This document shows, piece by piece, positions 1 through 6,695 of a stretch of DNA of 9,370 nt. Position numbers and translations under genes: made by a program. The notes below the pieces were generated by a model. The model had not been told where the DNA came from, did no database searches, and was given only the letters and a program-made list of their open reading frames with translations. The DNA is from Thioalkalivibrio sp. (GTDB lineage: Bacteria; Pseudomonadota; Gammaproteobacteria; Ectothiorhodospirales; Ectothiorhodospiraceae), in the NCBI GenBank assembly GCA_003553165.1, contig PUOZ01000314.1, positions 1 through 9,370 on the forward strand, given 5' to 3'. Numbering within the stretch: the first letter of the stretch is position 1; each line of letters starts with the position of its first letter.

Positions 1-647
1 CGGATACCCAGGCGTTCCAGGAACTGCCCCTCGCCCAGGAGTTCACGCCGGTTTTCCAGGGTCAGCGTGCGCCGCATCTCACGACCATCGCGGTCGAGCA
101 CGGTAATCACGACCTCGTCGGCGCGGACCGCGCGGTCCAGAAGACGCAGGTTGGCCTGGTCCCAGTCCTGGACCCGCCGGTCGCCCACCATCAGGATCTC
201 GTCGCCGTGCTGCAGGCCGCCGACGGCCGCAGCGCTGCCCGGTTCCACGTCACCGACCACGGGCTTCAGGCCCGGAACGCCGATCATGAACATCACCGCG
301 TAGGCCATCAGCGCGAAAAGGAAATTCGCCGCCGGGCCGGCGACGATCACGAAACTCCGGGCACCGAGCGGCTTGCGGTTGAAGGCGCGCGGGGCATCCG
401 CCGTGGAGACCGGGGCCTCGCGTTCATCCAGCATCTTCACGTAACCGCCAAGGGGAATCGCCGCAATCACGAATTCGGTGCGGTCCCGCCCGAAGAGCCG
501 GCGGTAGATCGGCTTGCCGAAGCCCACGGAAAAACGCAGCACCTTCACGCCCATGAGACGTGCGGCAAGGTAGTGGCCATACTCGTGGATCGTGACGAGC
601 ACGCCGATCGCCACGATGAAGGCGGCAAGGCTGGTCAGAATGGTCAT
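1..647 (-). CDS. rseP: RseP, RIP-family site-2 zinc metalloprotease (C-terminus cut by window edge)
   Basis: Inner-membrane intramembrane protease; in the known family it makes the second cut of the anti-sigma factor RseA to release sigma-E under envelope stress, and clears remnant signal peptides. The 215 visible residues include the first membrane segment (about 5-25) ending in the zinc site HEYGH at 21-25 (HExxH), the GGYVKMLDE stretch at 67-75, a second membrane segment (about 98-123) containing GPAANF at 104-109, and a first PDZ domain from about 128. The second PDZ domain, the third metal ligand (Asp in the NxxPxPxLDG motif) and the last membrane segments lie outside the window; the family is about 450 residues long. 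The ATG at 647 is the only reasonable start, because the frame upstream runs straight into the dxr stop codon (same frame). It begins 15 nt after dxr and has no clear Shine-Dalgarno sequence, so translation is probably coupled to dxr. Identification is firm. Confidence 0.96.
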   Translation of the reverse strand, partial: MTILTSLAAFIVAIGVLVTIHEYGHYLAARLMGVKVLRFSVGFGKPIYRRLFGRDRTEFVIAAIPLGGYVKMLDEREAPVSTADAPRAFNRKPLGARSFVIVAGPAANFLFALMAYAVMFMIGVPGLKPVVGDVEPGSAAAVGGLQHGDEILMVGDRRVQDWDQANLRLLDRAVRADEVVITVLDRDGREMRRTLTLENRRELLGEGQFLERLGI

Positions 648-662
648 GTAGTCATGGTGTCG

Positions 663-1859
663 CTACGCATTGGCCTGTGCGGTTACCCAGTCGCTAGCAT
701 ACTCCCGCGCCTCGGCATCCGCTGCAAGAATCCCGTCCAACGAATCCGCCGACTGCACCGGCAGGGCACTCAGGCTTGCGTCGATCAGCCGGGCGATGGC
801 AGGAAACCGGATGCGCCCGTCCAGGAACGCCTGCACCGCGATCTCATTGGCCGCATTGAGGATCGTGGTGGCGGTGCCGCCCGCGTTCAAGGCCCGATAG
901 GCCAGGTCGAGACAGGGGAAACGTTCTCGGGACGGCGGCAGGAATTCCAGCCTGCCCGCCTTCACAAGATCCAGCGGGGCCACCCCGGAGGCGATACGAC
1001 CGGGCCAGGCCAGGCTGTGTGCGATGGGCGTGCGCATGTCCGGGTTGCCCATTTGCGCCAACACCGAGCCGTCGGCATACGTGACCATGGAGTGAACGAT
1101 GCTTTGTGGATGCAGCACGACCTGTATCGCGTCGGGCTCGAGCGCGAACAGCCAGCACGCCTCGATCACCTCGAGGCCCTTGTTCATCATCGTCGCGGAA
1201 TCCACCGAGATCTTGCGGCCCATGTCCCAGTTGGGATGGGCACAGGCCTCGTCCGGGGTGATGTCGTCGAAACGGTCCAGAGCCCGCTCCCGAAACGGTC
1301 CGCCCGATGCGGTCAACAGGATTCGTTCCGCCCCGTGCGGGTGCACCGGCTCCCCACAGGTGTAGCCGGCCGGCAGGCACTGGAAGATCGCATTGTGTTC
1401 GCTGTCGACGGGAAGCAGCTTGGCGCCGCTGCGGGTCACCGCATCCATCAGGAGGGCACCCGACATGACCAGGGATTCCTTGTTGGCCAGCAGGAGCCGC
1501 TTTCCCGCGCGGGCCGCGGCCAGGGTCGGCAACAGTCCGGCGGCGCCGACGATCGCCGCCATCACCACGTCCACCTCGGGGGCCCTGGCAACCTCGACCA
1601 GCGCCTCTTCGCCCCCCAGCACCGTGGTCGCGCTGCCCGCCCGCGCGAGGAGATCGCGCAGGGCGGACGCGGCCTCGCGGTCCACCATCACCGCGACGGC
1701 CGGTCGATGCTCCAGGCACTGCTCCGCCAGTCTTTCGACGTTCGCGTGGGCGGTCAGCGCGTGGACCTCGAAGCGGTCGGGCTGGCGGGCGAGCACGTCG
1801 AGCGTGGAAACCCCGATGCTGCCGGTGGAACCGAGGATGGTGACGCGTTCCCGGCCCAT
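663..1859 (-). CDS. dxr: 1-deoxy-D-xylulose 5-phosphate reductoisomerase
   Basis: Cytoplasmic enzyme of the MEP isoprenoid pathway. It converts 1-deoxy-D-xylulose 5-phosphate to 2-C-methyl-D-erythritol 4-phosphate using NADPH and a divalent metal. The 398-residue protein has the usual family length. Visible landmarks are the NADPH-binding GSTGSIG at 10-16, LLANKESLV around 123-131, the metal and substrate site VDSEH at 151-155 (D152 and E154 as metal ligands), SGGPFRE near 185-191, and [11 protein letters not shown] at 224-234 (E230 as the third acidic ligand). The C-terminal helical domain is complete. The ATG follows the cdsA stop codon after a single base (TAG-C-ATG) and has no Shine-Dalgarno match, so it is probably translated by re-initiation after cdsA. 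Its product is ultimately a precursor for UppS, encoded two genes upstream. All key residues are present, so it should be active and of the fosmidomycin-target class. Confidence 0.98.
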   Translation of the reverse strand: MGRERVTILGSTGSIGVSTLDVLARQPDRFEVHALTAHANVERLAEQCLEHRPAVAVMVDREAASALRDLLARAGSATTVLGGEEALVEVARAPEVDVVMAAIVGAAGLLPTLAAARAGKRLLLANKESLVMSGALLMDAVTRSGAKLLPVDSEHNAIFQCLPAGYTCGEPVHPHGAERILLTASGGPFRERALDRFDDITPDEACAHPNWDMGRKISVDSATMMNKGLEVIEACWLFALEPDAIQVVLHPQSIVHSMVTYADGSVLAQMGNPDMRTPIAHSLAWPGRIASGVAPLDLVKAGRLEFLPPSRERFPCLDLAYRALNAGGTATTILNAANEIAVQAFLDGRIRFPAIARLIDASLSALPVQSADSLDGILAADAEAREYASDWVTAQANA

Positions 1860-1860
1860 G

Positions 1861-2700
1861 CTATTGGACAGAGCCCGAAAGCAACGCGGTCCAGAGGAGA
1901 CCGAAAAGGAAGACCGGGGCGGCCGCGGTCAGACTGTCGATACGATCCAGGACTCCGCCATGCCCCGGCAGCAGGGTGCCGCTGTCCTTGGCTCCAGCCT
2001 CGCGCTTCAGCACGCTCTCCTGCAGATCCCCAGCCACCGAAACCAAGGCCACGACGATGCTCAGCAGGCCAAATACCAGGGCGTCCATCGCCGCGAGGCC
2101 GAACAGCCAGGCGCCCAGCAGGCCAACCGGAATCACCAGAAAAAGCGCGCCGAACAGACCCTCTCGGGTCTTGCCGGGACTGATCTCGGGCGCAAGCTTG
2201 CTGCGGCCGAACTGACGTCCCGCGAAATAGGCGCCCGTATCGGCGGCCGCGACCAGCAGGATCAGGTAGAGCACCAGCATGGGCTGCAGGGCGTGGAGCC
2301 AGACCAGGGCCAACCCCGCAGGCACCAGGGTCAGATAGCCGGCCGCCTGCAGCAGCAGACGCCCGGCCGGGCTCGTGCTGAGCCCCTGGCGGTACCAGGC
2401 AAGCCCCAGGAACACGAAGAGCCACCACAAGACGGCCAGCACCAACACCGCCCAATGCCAGGAGGACCAACCCGCCGTCAGCCAGACAAGCAGCAGCGCC
2501 CCGAACAGAACCAGCGCCGACGCGACATAGCCCAGGCGCGCCGTCGAGGAACGGAAACCGCCCAGTTGTGCCCATTCCCAGGCACCCAGGCCGATCACGG
2601 CCAGCACGAAGAGCCCGAACAGCCAGGTCGGTGCAAAGACGATCAGCAGGAACACCGGAACGATGATCGCCAGCGCGGTGAGGATCCGTTGCCTAAGCAT
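1861..2700 (-). CDS. cdsA: Phosphatidate cytidylyltransferase (CDP-diacylglycerol synthase)
   Basis: Integral inner-membrane enzyme that makes CDP-diacylglycerol from phosphatidic acid and CTP, the branch point to all major phospholipids. With the start at 2700 the protein is 279 residues, close to the usual 270-290. It is dominated by hydrophobic segments. It carries [10 protein letters not shown] from 153, the conserved SPGKTREG at 174-181, and a complete match to the CdsA family signature at 229-255 (SxxKRxxxxKDxGxxxPxHGGxxDRxD). The reading frame stays open to 2871, but those extra 57 residues are polar, unlike the family, and lie inside uppS. The chosen ATG ([10 protein letters not shown]) has an AGGTGG ribosome binding site 9 nt upstream. 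It overlaps the uppS 3' end by 8 nt and is followed after 1 nt by dxr, so it is cotranscribed with both. Confidence 0.97.
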   Translation of the reverse strand: MLRQRILTALAIIVPVFLLIVFAPTWLFGLFVLAVIGLGAWEWAQLGGFRSSTARLGYVASALVLFGALLLVWLTAGWSSWHWAVLVLAVLWWLFVFLGLAWYRQGLSTSPAGRLLLQAAGYLTLVPAGLALVWLHALQPMLVLYLILLVAAADTGAYFAGRQFGRSKLAPEISPGKTREGLFGALFLVIPVGLLGAWLFGLAAMDALVFGLLSIVVALVSVAGDLQESVLKREAGAKDSGTLLPGHGGVLDRIDSLTAAAPVFLFGLLWTALLSGSVQ

Positions 2701-3433
2701 CGACCGTATCCACCTGCGCCGCGGTGCAGCCAAACCGCCGCTGGCGACGCGCATAGCAATCCAGCGTTCCCTGCAATTCGGCATCGTCCACGTCCGGCCA
2801 AAGCACGTCCAGGAAACAGAGTTCCGCGTAGGCTGCCTGCCACAGCAGGAAATTGCTGATGCGCTGCTCACCGCCGGTGCGAATCAACAGGTCCAGTTCC
2901 GGCAGCCCGGCCGTACTGAGAAAGCCCTCGAAGGCATCCGGGTCGGGGTCCGTGGCGGCGCTTTCGCGCACCCAGCGCAAGGCCGCCTGGAGGATGTCCC
3001 AGCGCCCCCCGTAACCCAGCGCCACGACAAGTGTCATGGTGTCGTTGTGCTGGGTCGCAGACTCGGCATCGCCCATGCGCTGCTGCAATTGCCCGGGAAA
3101 TTCCTCACGCTCACCGATGAACCGCAGGCGAATCCCCTTCTCCCGCAACTCGGGAAGCTCGTCCTCGATGGCCGCGACGAACAGGTCGAACAGCGCCTCG
3201 ACCTCGGCCTTCGGCCGCTGCCAGTTCTCGCTGCTGAAGGCGAACAGGGTCAGCGCGCGCACGCCGCGGTTCGCGAAGAATTCCACGGCCCTGCGCGTGG
3301 CGCGCAGGCCCATCCGGTGGCCCTCGCTGCGCGAGAGACCACGGGCTTCGGCCCAGCGGCCGTTGCCATCCATGATGATGGCCACGTGCGCGGGCGCTAC
3401 GGCGGTGTCCGTCTGGGGGGATGCGGGGTCCAT
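2693..3433 (-). CDS. uppS: Undecaprenyl diphosphate synthase (cis-prenyltransferase)
   Basis: Adds eight isopentenyl units to farnesyl diphosphate to make the C55 lipid carrier for peptidoglycan and O-antigen synthesis. With the ATG at 3433 the protein is 246 residues. The family motifs are intact: MDGNGRW at 21-27 with catalytic Asp22, GHRMG near 38-42, SSENW at 67-71, and IRTGGEQRISNFLLWQ from about 184 followed by AYAEL and VLWPD. The frame can extend six codons to a TTG at 3451 that overlaps the frr stop codon (TTGA). A GGAGG at 3453-3457 lies only 1 nt from that TTG and 19 nt from the ATG, so neither start has a well-placed ribosome binding site. The ATG is preferred because of codon type, but the TTG (252 residues) cannot be excluded. 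It lies between frr and cdsA and overlaps the cdsA start by 8 nt. Confidence 0.95.
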   Translation of the reverse strand: MDPASPQTDTAVAPAHVAIIMDGNGRWAEARGLSRSEGHRMGLRATRRAVEFFANRGVRALTLFAFSSENWQRPKAEVEALFDLFVAAIEDELPELREKGIRLRFIGEREEFPGQLQQRMGDAESATQHNDTMTLVVALGYGGRWDILQAALRWVRESAATDPDPDAFEGFLSTAGLPELDLLIRTGGEQRISNFLLWQAAYAELCFLDVLWPDVDDAELQGTLDCYARRQRRFGCTAAQVDTVDA

Positions 3434-3447
3434 CGGGACGACAGAGG

Positions 3448-4005
3448 TCAAACCTCCATCAACTCCGCTTCCTTGTCCGACAGCATCCTGTCGATGCGGG
3501 CGACGTGCTCGTCAGTCAGTTTCTGCACCTGCTCCTCGGAACGACGCTCCTCGTCCTCGGAGATCTCCTTGTCCTTCACCATCTGCTTCAGGTGGTGATT
3601 GGCGTCGCGGCGGATGTTGCGGACCGCGACACGGGCGTTCTCCGCCTCGGCCCGCACCACCTTGACCAGATCCCTGCGCCGCTCCTCGGTCAACACCGGC
3701 AGCGGTACCCGGATCACGGTACCCACCGTCGCGGGATTCAGGCCGAGGTCGGAGGTCATGATCGCCTTCTCCACCTTGCCGACCATGCTCCGCTCCCACG
3801 GGGTCACGGTCAGCGTACGGGCGTCCTCGACGTTCACGTTCGCGACCTGGTTGATCGGCACCTCGGAGCCGTAGTACTCGACCGTCACGTGGTCCAGAAG
3901 ACTCGTGTGGGCGCGGCCGGTGCGGATCTTGGTGAATTCGGAGTGCAGCGCTTCCAGCGTCTTGTCCATGCGCTGGCTGGCATCCTTGAAGATGGCTTCA
4001 GTCAT
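3448..4005 (-). CDS. frr: Ribosome recycling factor (RRF)
   Basis: Cytoplasmic factor that, with EF-G, splits the post-termination ribosome so that subunits and mRNA are released. The protein is 185 residues, exactly the length known for E. coli RRF, and aligns by eye over its whole length. It contains [13 protein letters not shown] at 26-38, VEYYGSEVP from about 41, the domain II segment, [19 protein letters not shown] around 85-102, [11 protein letters not shown], and the basic [13 protein letters not shown] helix, then [22 protein letters not shown] and a DKEAELMEV end. The ATG shares an ATGA overlap with the pyrH stop codon, and an AGGGGA ribosome binding site sits 7 nt upstream inside pyrH, so coupled translation with pyrH is likely. 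The pyrH-frr pairing is very widely conserved. Confidence 0.98.
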   Translation of the reverse strand: MTEAIFKDASQRMDKTLEALHSEFTKIRTGRAHTSLLDHVTVEYYGSEVPINQVANVNVEDARTLTVTPWERSMVGKVEKAIMTSDLGLNPATVGTVIRVPLPVLTEERRRDLVKVVRAEAENARVAVRNIRRDANHHLKQMVKDKEISEDEERRSEEQVQKLTDEHVARIDRMLSDKEAELMEV

Positions 4006-4736
4006 TCTCTGGTCCCCTCGACCAGGGTTCCCACCGCCTCGCCCATCACCAGGCGCCGGAGATCACCCTTGGCAAACATGTTCATGACTCGCAGTGGAAG
4101 TTTGTTGTCCCGACACATCACCAGCGCCGTGGTGTCCATCACGCCCAGTCGCCGTTCCAGCGCCTCATCGAAGGTCAGGCGTTCGAACCGGCGCGCGGTG
4201 CTGTCCCGCATGGGATCGGCATCGTAGACGCCGTCCACCTTGGTGGCCTTGATCATCAACTCGGCGTTGATCTCGATCGCCCGGAGGCTCGCCGCCGAGT
4301 CCGTGGTGAAGAATGGGTTTCCGGTGCCGGCAGCGAAGACTACGATACGCCCCTTCTCGAGGTGCCGCACGGCACGCCGGCGGATGTAGTCCTCGCAGAC
4401 CTGGTTGATGCGGATCGCCGACATCACGCGGCAGAACCGCCCCGTTCGCTCGATCGCGTCCTGCAAAGCCAGCGCGTTGATCACGGTGGCCAGCATGCCC
4501 ATGTGGTCGCCGGTGACCCGATCCATGCCCCCCTGCGCGAGTCCCGCGCCTCGGAAGATGTTGCCGCCGCCGATCACAATGCCGATCTCGACGCCAAGGG
4601 TCGACAACTCCGCCACCTCCTGCGCCACCTGGTCCAGCACCTTCGGATCGACGCCGTAGTCCTGGGCGCCCATGAAGGCCTCGCCGCTAAGCTTGAGAAG
4701 GATACGCTTGTAGGCGGGCTGCCCGGACTGGCTCAT
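4002..4736 (-). CDS. pyrH: Uridylate kinase (UMP kinase)
   Basis: Cytoplasmic, hexameric amino-acid-kinase-family enzyme that phosphorylates UMP to UDP with ATP, feeding all UTP and CTP synthesis. In this family it is typically activated by GTP and inhibited by UTP. The protein is 244 residues, a normal length. Visible landmarks are KLSGE at 15-19, the glycine-rich IGGGNIFRG at 55-63, [10 protein letters not shown] at 75-84 (UMP binding), [10 protein letters not shown] at 137-146, and [10 protein letters not shown] at 166-175 (nucleotide site). The ATG at 4736 has an AGGAG ribosome binding site with a short 4-nt spacer. It sits 75 nt after tsf, a gap that contains a small hairpin, and its stop codon overlaps frr by 4 nt (ATGA). 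No promoter is obvious in the gap, so it is probably read from the rpsB promoter. Confidence 0.98.
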   Translation of the reverse strand: MSQSGQPAYKRILLKLSGEAFMGAQDYGVDPKVLDQVAQEVAELSTLGVEIGIVIGGGNIFRGAGLAQGGMDRVTGDHMGMLATVINALALQDAIERTGRFCRVMSAIRINQVCEDYIRRRAVRHLEKGRIVVFAAGTGNPFFTTDSAASLRAIEINAELMIKATKVDGVYDADPMRDSTARRFERLTFDEALERRLGVMDTTALVMCRDNKLPLRVMNMFAKGDLRRLVMGEAVGTLVEGTRE

Positions 4737-4798
4737 GGGACTCCTCGGTGGGAAATGGACTCGTACCTGCGGCCGGAGAGTGCGCTACCACCCTCCCC

Positions 4799-4812
4799 GG
4801 CCCTTCGGGGCC
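4799..4812 (-). other. Small GC hairpin at the end of tsf
   Basis: A perfect 5-bp stem (GGCCC / GGGCC) closes a four-base loop that reads CGAA on the transcribed strand. It touches the tsf stop codon. No run of T follows it on the transcribed strand, so it does not look like an intrinsic terminator. It could be an mRNA processing or 3'-end protecting hairpin between tsf and pyrH. The structure is seen directly; any role is inference. Confidence 0.4.
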
Positions 4813-5681
4813 TAGGCGCCGCGCGCCTGGGCCATGACTTCCTCGGCGAAATTCTCGACCTTCTTCTCGATGCCCTCGCCGACTTCGTAGCGAACGAATC
4901 CGGCCGCCCGGGCGTCCTTCTCCTTGAGCAGCTGTCCCACGGTCAGATCGGGATTCTTCACGAACGGCTGGCCGACCAGCGTGACCTCGGCCAGATACTT
5001 GCGGACCCGCCCCTCGATCATCTTCTCGACGATCTCCGGCGGCTTGCCGGAGTCCTGAGCCTGGGCCCGGAAGATTTCGCGTTCCTTCTCCACCGTCTCG
5101 GCAGGGACCTGATCGGCATCGACGCAGATCGGCCGGCTGGCAGCGACGTGCATCGCGACGTCTTTCGCCAGATCCTCGTCGCCGCCGACGAGGCTCACCA
5201 GTACGCCAATGCGGTTGCCGTGCAGGTAGGCCCCCAGGGGACCTTCGCCCTGCACCCGCTGGAAACGGCGGACCTGGACATTTTCGCCGATCTTCGCGAC
5301 CAGCGCCGCGCGCCGTGACTCGAGACTCTGACCATCGACTTCCACCGCCATCAGGGCCTCGACGTCGGCCACTCCGGAGGTCAGTGCGGCCTGCGCGCAT
5401 TCGGCGGCAAACTGCTGGAAATTGGCATCCTTTGCAACGAAGTCCGTCTCCGAGTTGACCTCGATGATGACCGCGGACGACCCTTCGCTGGCGATCTCGA
5501 TCCGCCCTTCAGCGGCAATCCGTCCGGCCTTCTTGTCGGCCTTGGCCTGCCCGGACTTGCGCATCAGCTCGACCGCGGCGTCGATGTCGCCCTGGGTCTC
5601 GGTCAGCGCCCGCTTGCACTCCATCATGCCGGCGCCGGTGCGCTCGCGCAGTTCTTTGACTAAAGCAGCAGTAATCTGCAT
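4812..5681 (-). CDS. tsf: Translation elongation factor Ts (EF-Ts)
   Basis: Cytoplasmic guanine-nucleotide exchange factor that releases GDP from EF-Tu so the latter can be recharged with GTP. With the start at 5681 the protein is 289 residues, near the 283 of E. coli. It opens with [20 protein letters not shown], the UBA-like N-terminal domain with its [14 protein letters not shown] signature (15-28). [15 protein letters not shown] at 74-88 carries the Thr79-Asp80-Phe81 motif that in E. coli intrudes into EF-Tu near its magnesium site. The core subdomains and the C-terminal KVENFAEEV helix follow. The frame is open back to 5849, but those 56 extra residues lack family similarity and overlap rpsB. 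The chosen ATG has an AGGAG ribosome binding site 8 nt upstream. It lies 64 nt after rpsB, behind a strong hairpin. Confidence 0.98.
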   Translation of the reverse strand: MQITAALVKELRERTGAGMMECKRALTETQGDIDAAVELMRKSGQAKADKKAGRIAAEGRIEIASEGSSAVIIEVNSETDFVAKDANFQQFAAECAQAALTSGVADVEALMAVEVDGQSLESRRAALVAKIGENVQVRRFQRVQGEGPLGAYLHGNRIGVLVSLVGGDEDLAKDVAMHVAASRPICVDADQVPAETVEKEREIFRAQAQDSGKPPEIVEKMIEGRVRKYLAEVTLVGQPFVKNPDLTVGQLLKEKDARAAGFVRYEVGEGIEKKVENFAEEVMAQARGA

Positions 5682-5703
5682 GAAAAAAGCTCCTGGATAT
5701 GAA

Positions 5704-5735
5704 ACCGGCCGCGCGCAGTGAGCGCTGCGGCCGGT
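5704..5735 (-). terminator. Intercistronic hairpin between rpsB and tsf (candidate attenuator or partial terminator)
   Basis: The arms at 5704-5712 and 5727-5735 form a perfect 9-bp stem (ACCGGCCGC with GCGGCCGGT). Inside it, beyond one unpaired A, a further 4-bp GCGC stem closes a TCACT loop. On the transcribed strand the stem is followed by TTTCATATCC, so only a three-base T run is present. It fits a leaky terminator or an RNase processing site that lets tsf be expressed at a level different from rpsB; a terminator-like spacer between these genes is also known in E. coli. The tsf ribosome binding site starts 9 nt beyond the stem, so the hairpin could also affect tsf initiation. The hairpin is certain on paper; its function is inferred. 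Confidence 0.5.
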
Positions 5736-5745
5736 CAGAACGGGG

Positions 5746-6486
5746 TTAGGACTCCGCGCCGGCCTCGGCGGGGGCGAATTCCTCTTCCTGCACCGCAGTG
5801 GCGCTGGCTCCCTTGGCCTCCATGATGGTGTCCGCGATCGCCGCCACATACAGCTGGATCGCCCGCATCGCGTCGTCGTTGCCGGGGATCACGTAATCGA
5901 TGCCCTCAGGACTGGCGTTCGAATCGACGATGGCCACCACGGGAATGCCGCGCTTCTTGGCCTCGGCCACCGCGATCTTCTCGTAACCCACGTCGATCAC
6001 GAACATCGCGTCGGGCATGCGGTTCATGTCCTTGATGCCGCCGAGGCTGCGCTCCAGCTTCTCCTGCTCGCGCATCAGCATCAGGCCTTCCTTTTTGTTC
6101 AGCCGGTCGATGCTGCCGTCGGCACGCATGGCCTCGATGTCCTTCAGGCGCTTGATCGACTGCTTCACGGTGTTGAAGTTGGTCAGCATGCCGCCCAGCC
6201 AGCGATGGTTCACGAAGGGCATGTTGCAGCGGCGAGCCTCTTCGCCGACGACGTCGCGGGCGGAACGCTTGGTGCCCACGAACAGGACCTTGCCGCCGTC
6301 CGCGGCGACCTTGCCGAGGAAGTTCAACGAGTCGTTGAACATCGGCAGGCTCTTTTCGAGGTTGATGATGTGGATCTTGTTGCGCTCCCCGAAGATGTAC
6401 GGAGCCATCTTGGGATGCCAGTAGCGGGTCTGGTGGCCAAAGTGAACGCCGGCCTCCAGCATCTGACGCATGGTAACGAGTGACAT
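5746..6486 (-). CDS. rpsB: 30S ribosomal protein S2
   Basis: Structural protein of the small ribosomal subunit, assembled late at the head-body junction. The family needs S1 docking near it and represses its own operon in gammaproteobacteria. With the start at 6486 the protein is 246 residues (241 in E. coli). It shows the N-terminal signature [20 protein letters not shown], then [52 protein letters not shown], the second signature [40 protein letters not shown], and an acidic C-terminal tail. An AGGAG ribosome binding site lies 9 nt upstream of the ATG. The frame is open without a stop up to an ATG at 6600, but the extra 38 residues do not resemble S2 and that region is the structured leader. 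First gene of the leftward operon, followed by tsf. Confidence 0.98.
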   Translation of the reverse strand: MSLVTMRQMLEAGVHFGHQTRYWHPKMAPYIFGERNKIHIINLEKSLPMFNDSLNFLGKVAADGGKVLFVGTKRSARDVVGEEARRCNMPFVNHRWLGGMLTNFNTVKQSIKRLKDIEAMRADGSIDRLNKKEGLMLMREQEKLERSLGGIKDMNRMPDAMFVIDVGYEKIAVAEAKKRGIPVVAIVDSNASPEGIDYVIPGNDDAMRAIQLYVAAIADTIMEAKGASATAVQEEEFAPAEAGAES

Positions 6487-6612
6487 TGCGGTATTCTCCT
6501 GATGAGGGTTGGGCCTCCACGTATCCCGGACTGCAACCCGTCGCCTTGGACGGGCACCCAACAGACCGTGCCGATACGTGTGTGGATTTAGGGTTTTCAT
6601 TGCCCCGAGGGC
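6487..6612 (-). promoter_or_regulatory. rpsB 5' leader, probable S2-responsive (t44/tff-type) autoregulatory RNA
   Basis: The leader from the predicted transcription start to the rpsB ATG can fold into a three-way junction. An 8-bp closing stem pairs 6573-6580 with 6518-6525 (CACGTATC with GATACGTG). Directly stacked on it is a 5-bp hairpin, 6568-6572 with 6553-6557. A second hairpin pairs about 6549-6554 with 6537-6542 (CCCGTC with GACGGG); its outermost base pairs compete with the first. The loop of the first hairpin (GTTGG, 6558-6562) is complementary to CCAAC at 6508-6512, 7 nt upstream of the AGGAG ribosome binding site at 6496-6500, so a pseudoknot is possible. Gammaproteobacterial rpsB leaders are known to mediate feedback by S2, and the E. 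coli t44/tff RNA maps to this place. The pairings are read from sequence; assignment to that family is inference. Confidence 0.6.
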
Positions 6613-6618
6613 GCGCGC

Positions 6619-6648
6619 TTTATAGCATAGGACCCCGGTTCAAACCAA
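6619..6648 (-). promoter_or_regulatory. rpsB operon promoter, sigma-70 type with extended -10
   Basis: On the leftward strand, TTGGTT (6643-6648) is separated by 18 nt from TATAAA (6619-6624), which is preceded by TGC, giving an extended -10 element (TGCTATAAA). Directly downstream is a GC-only discriminator (GCGCGCGC), the type known to make ribosomal and other translation promoters sensitive to ppGpp. The start site would fall near 6612, giving a leader of about 126 nt. It is the only convincing promoter in front of the rpsB-tsf-pyrH series. Seen as motif matches; activity and stringent control are inferred. Confidence 0.6.
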
Positions 6649-6683
6649 ACGCGGGGCGCATTCCGACGCGTCCGCCCGTAGTG

Positions 6684-6689
6684 TAGGAT
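6684..6689 (+). promoter_or_regulatory. TAGGAT upstream of map: -10 element or Shine-Dalgarno site
   Basis: TAGGAT ends 6 nt before the map ATG. Read as a -10 box, it has a weak TTCCGA at 6661-6666 as a -35 at 17-nt spacing and would place the transcription start on or next to the A of the ATG (leaderless message). Read as a ribosome binding site, its AGGA core lies 7 nt from the ATG, a good spacing. Both readings cannot easily hold together. The choice is open, and the map promoter is otherwise not clear. Confidence 0.3.
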
Positions 6690-6695
6690 CCCTGC

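Noticed and set aside
207..2183. Long plus-strand open frame (658 codons) opposite rseP, dxr and cdsA
   Set aside because: It spans parts of three well-identified genes on the other strand, has low-complexity Arg/Gly/His-rich composition and no recognisable domain. Long antisense frames are expected in GC-rich coding DNA.
1393..2859. Plus-strand open frame of 488 codons opposite dxr, cdsA and uppS
   Set aside because: Gln/Arg/Pro-rich composition without motifs, antisense to three firm genes.
2701..2871. N-terminal extension of cdsA to an upstream start at 2871
   Set aside because: The extra 57 residues are polar and lie within uppS; the hydrophobic start at 2700 fits the family and has an AGGTGG site.
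5682..5849. N-terminal extension of tsf to an upstream start at 5849
   Set aside because: The extra 56 residues overlap rpsB and lack EF-Ts similarity; the 5681 ATG has a good ribosome binding site.
6487..6600. In-frame upstream ATG at 6600 that would lengthen S2 by 38 residues
   Set aside because: S2 proteins start at the [10 protein letters not shown] equivalent. The 6486 ATG has a well-spaced AGGAG, the 6600 ATG has none, and the region forms the leader structure.
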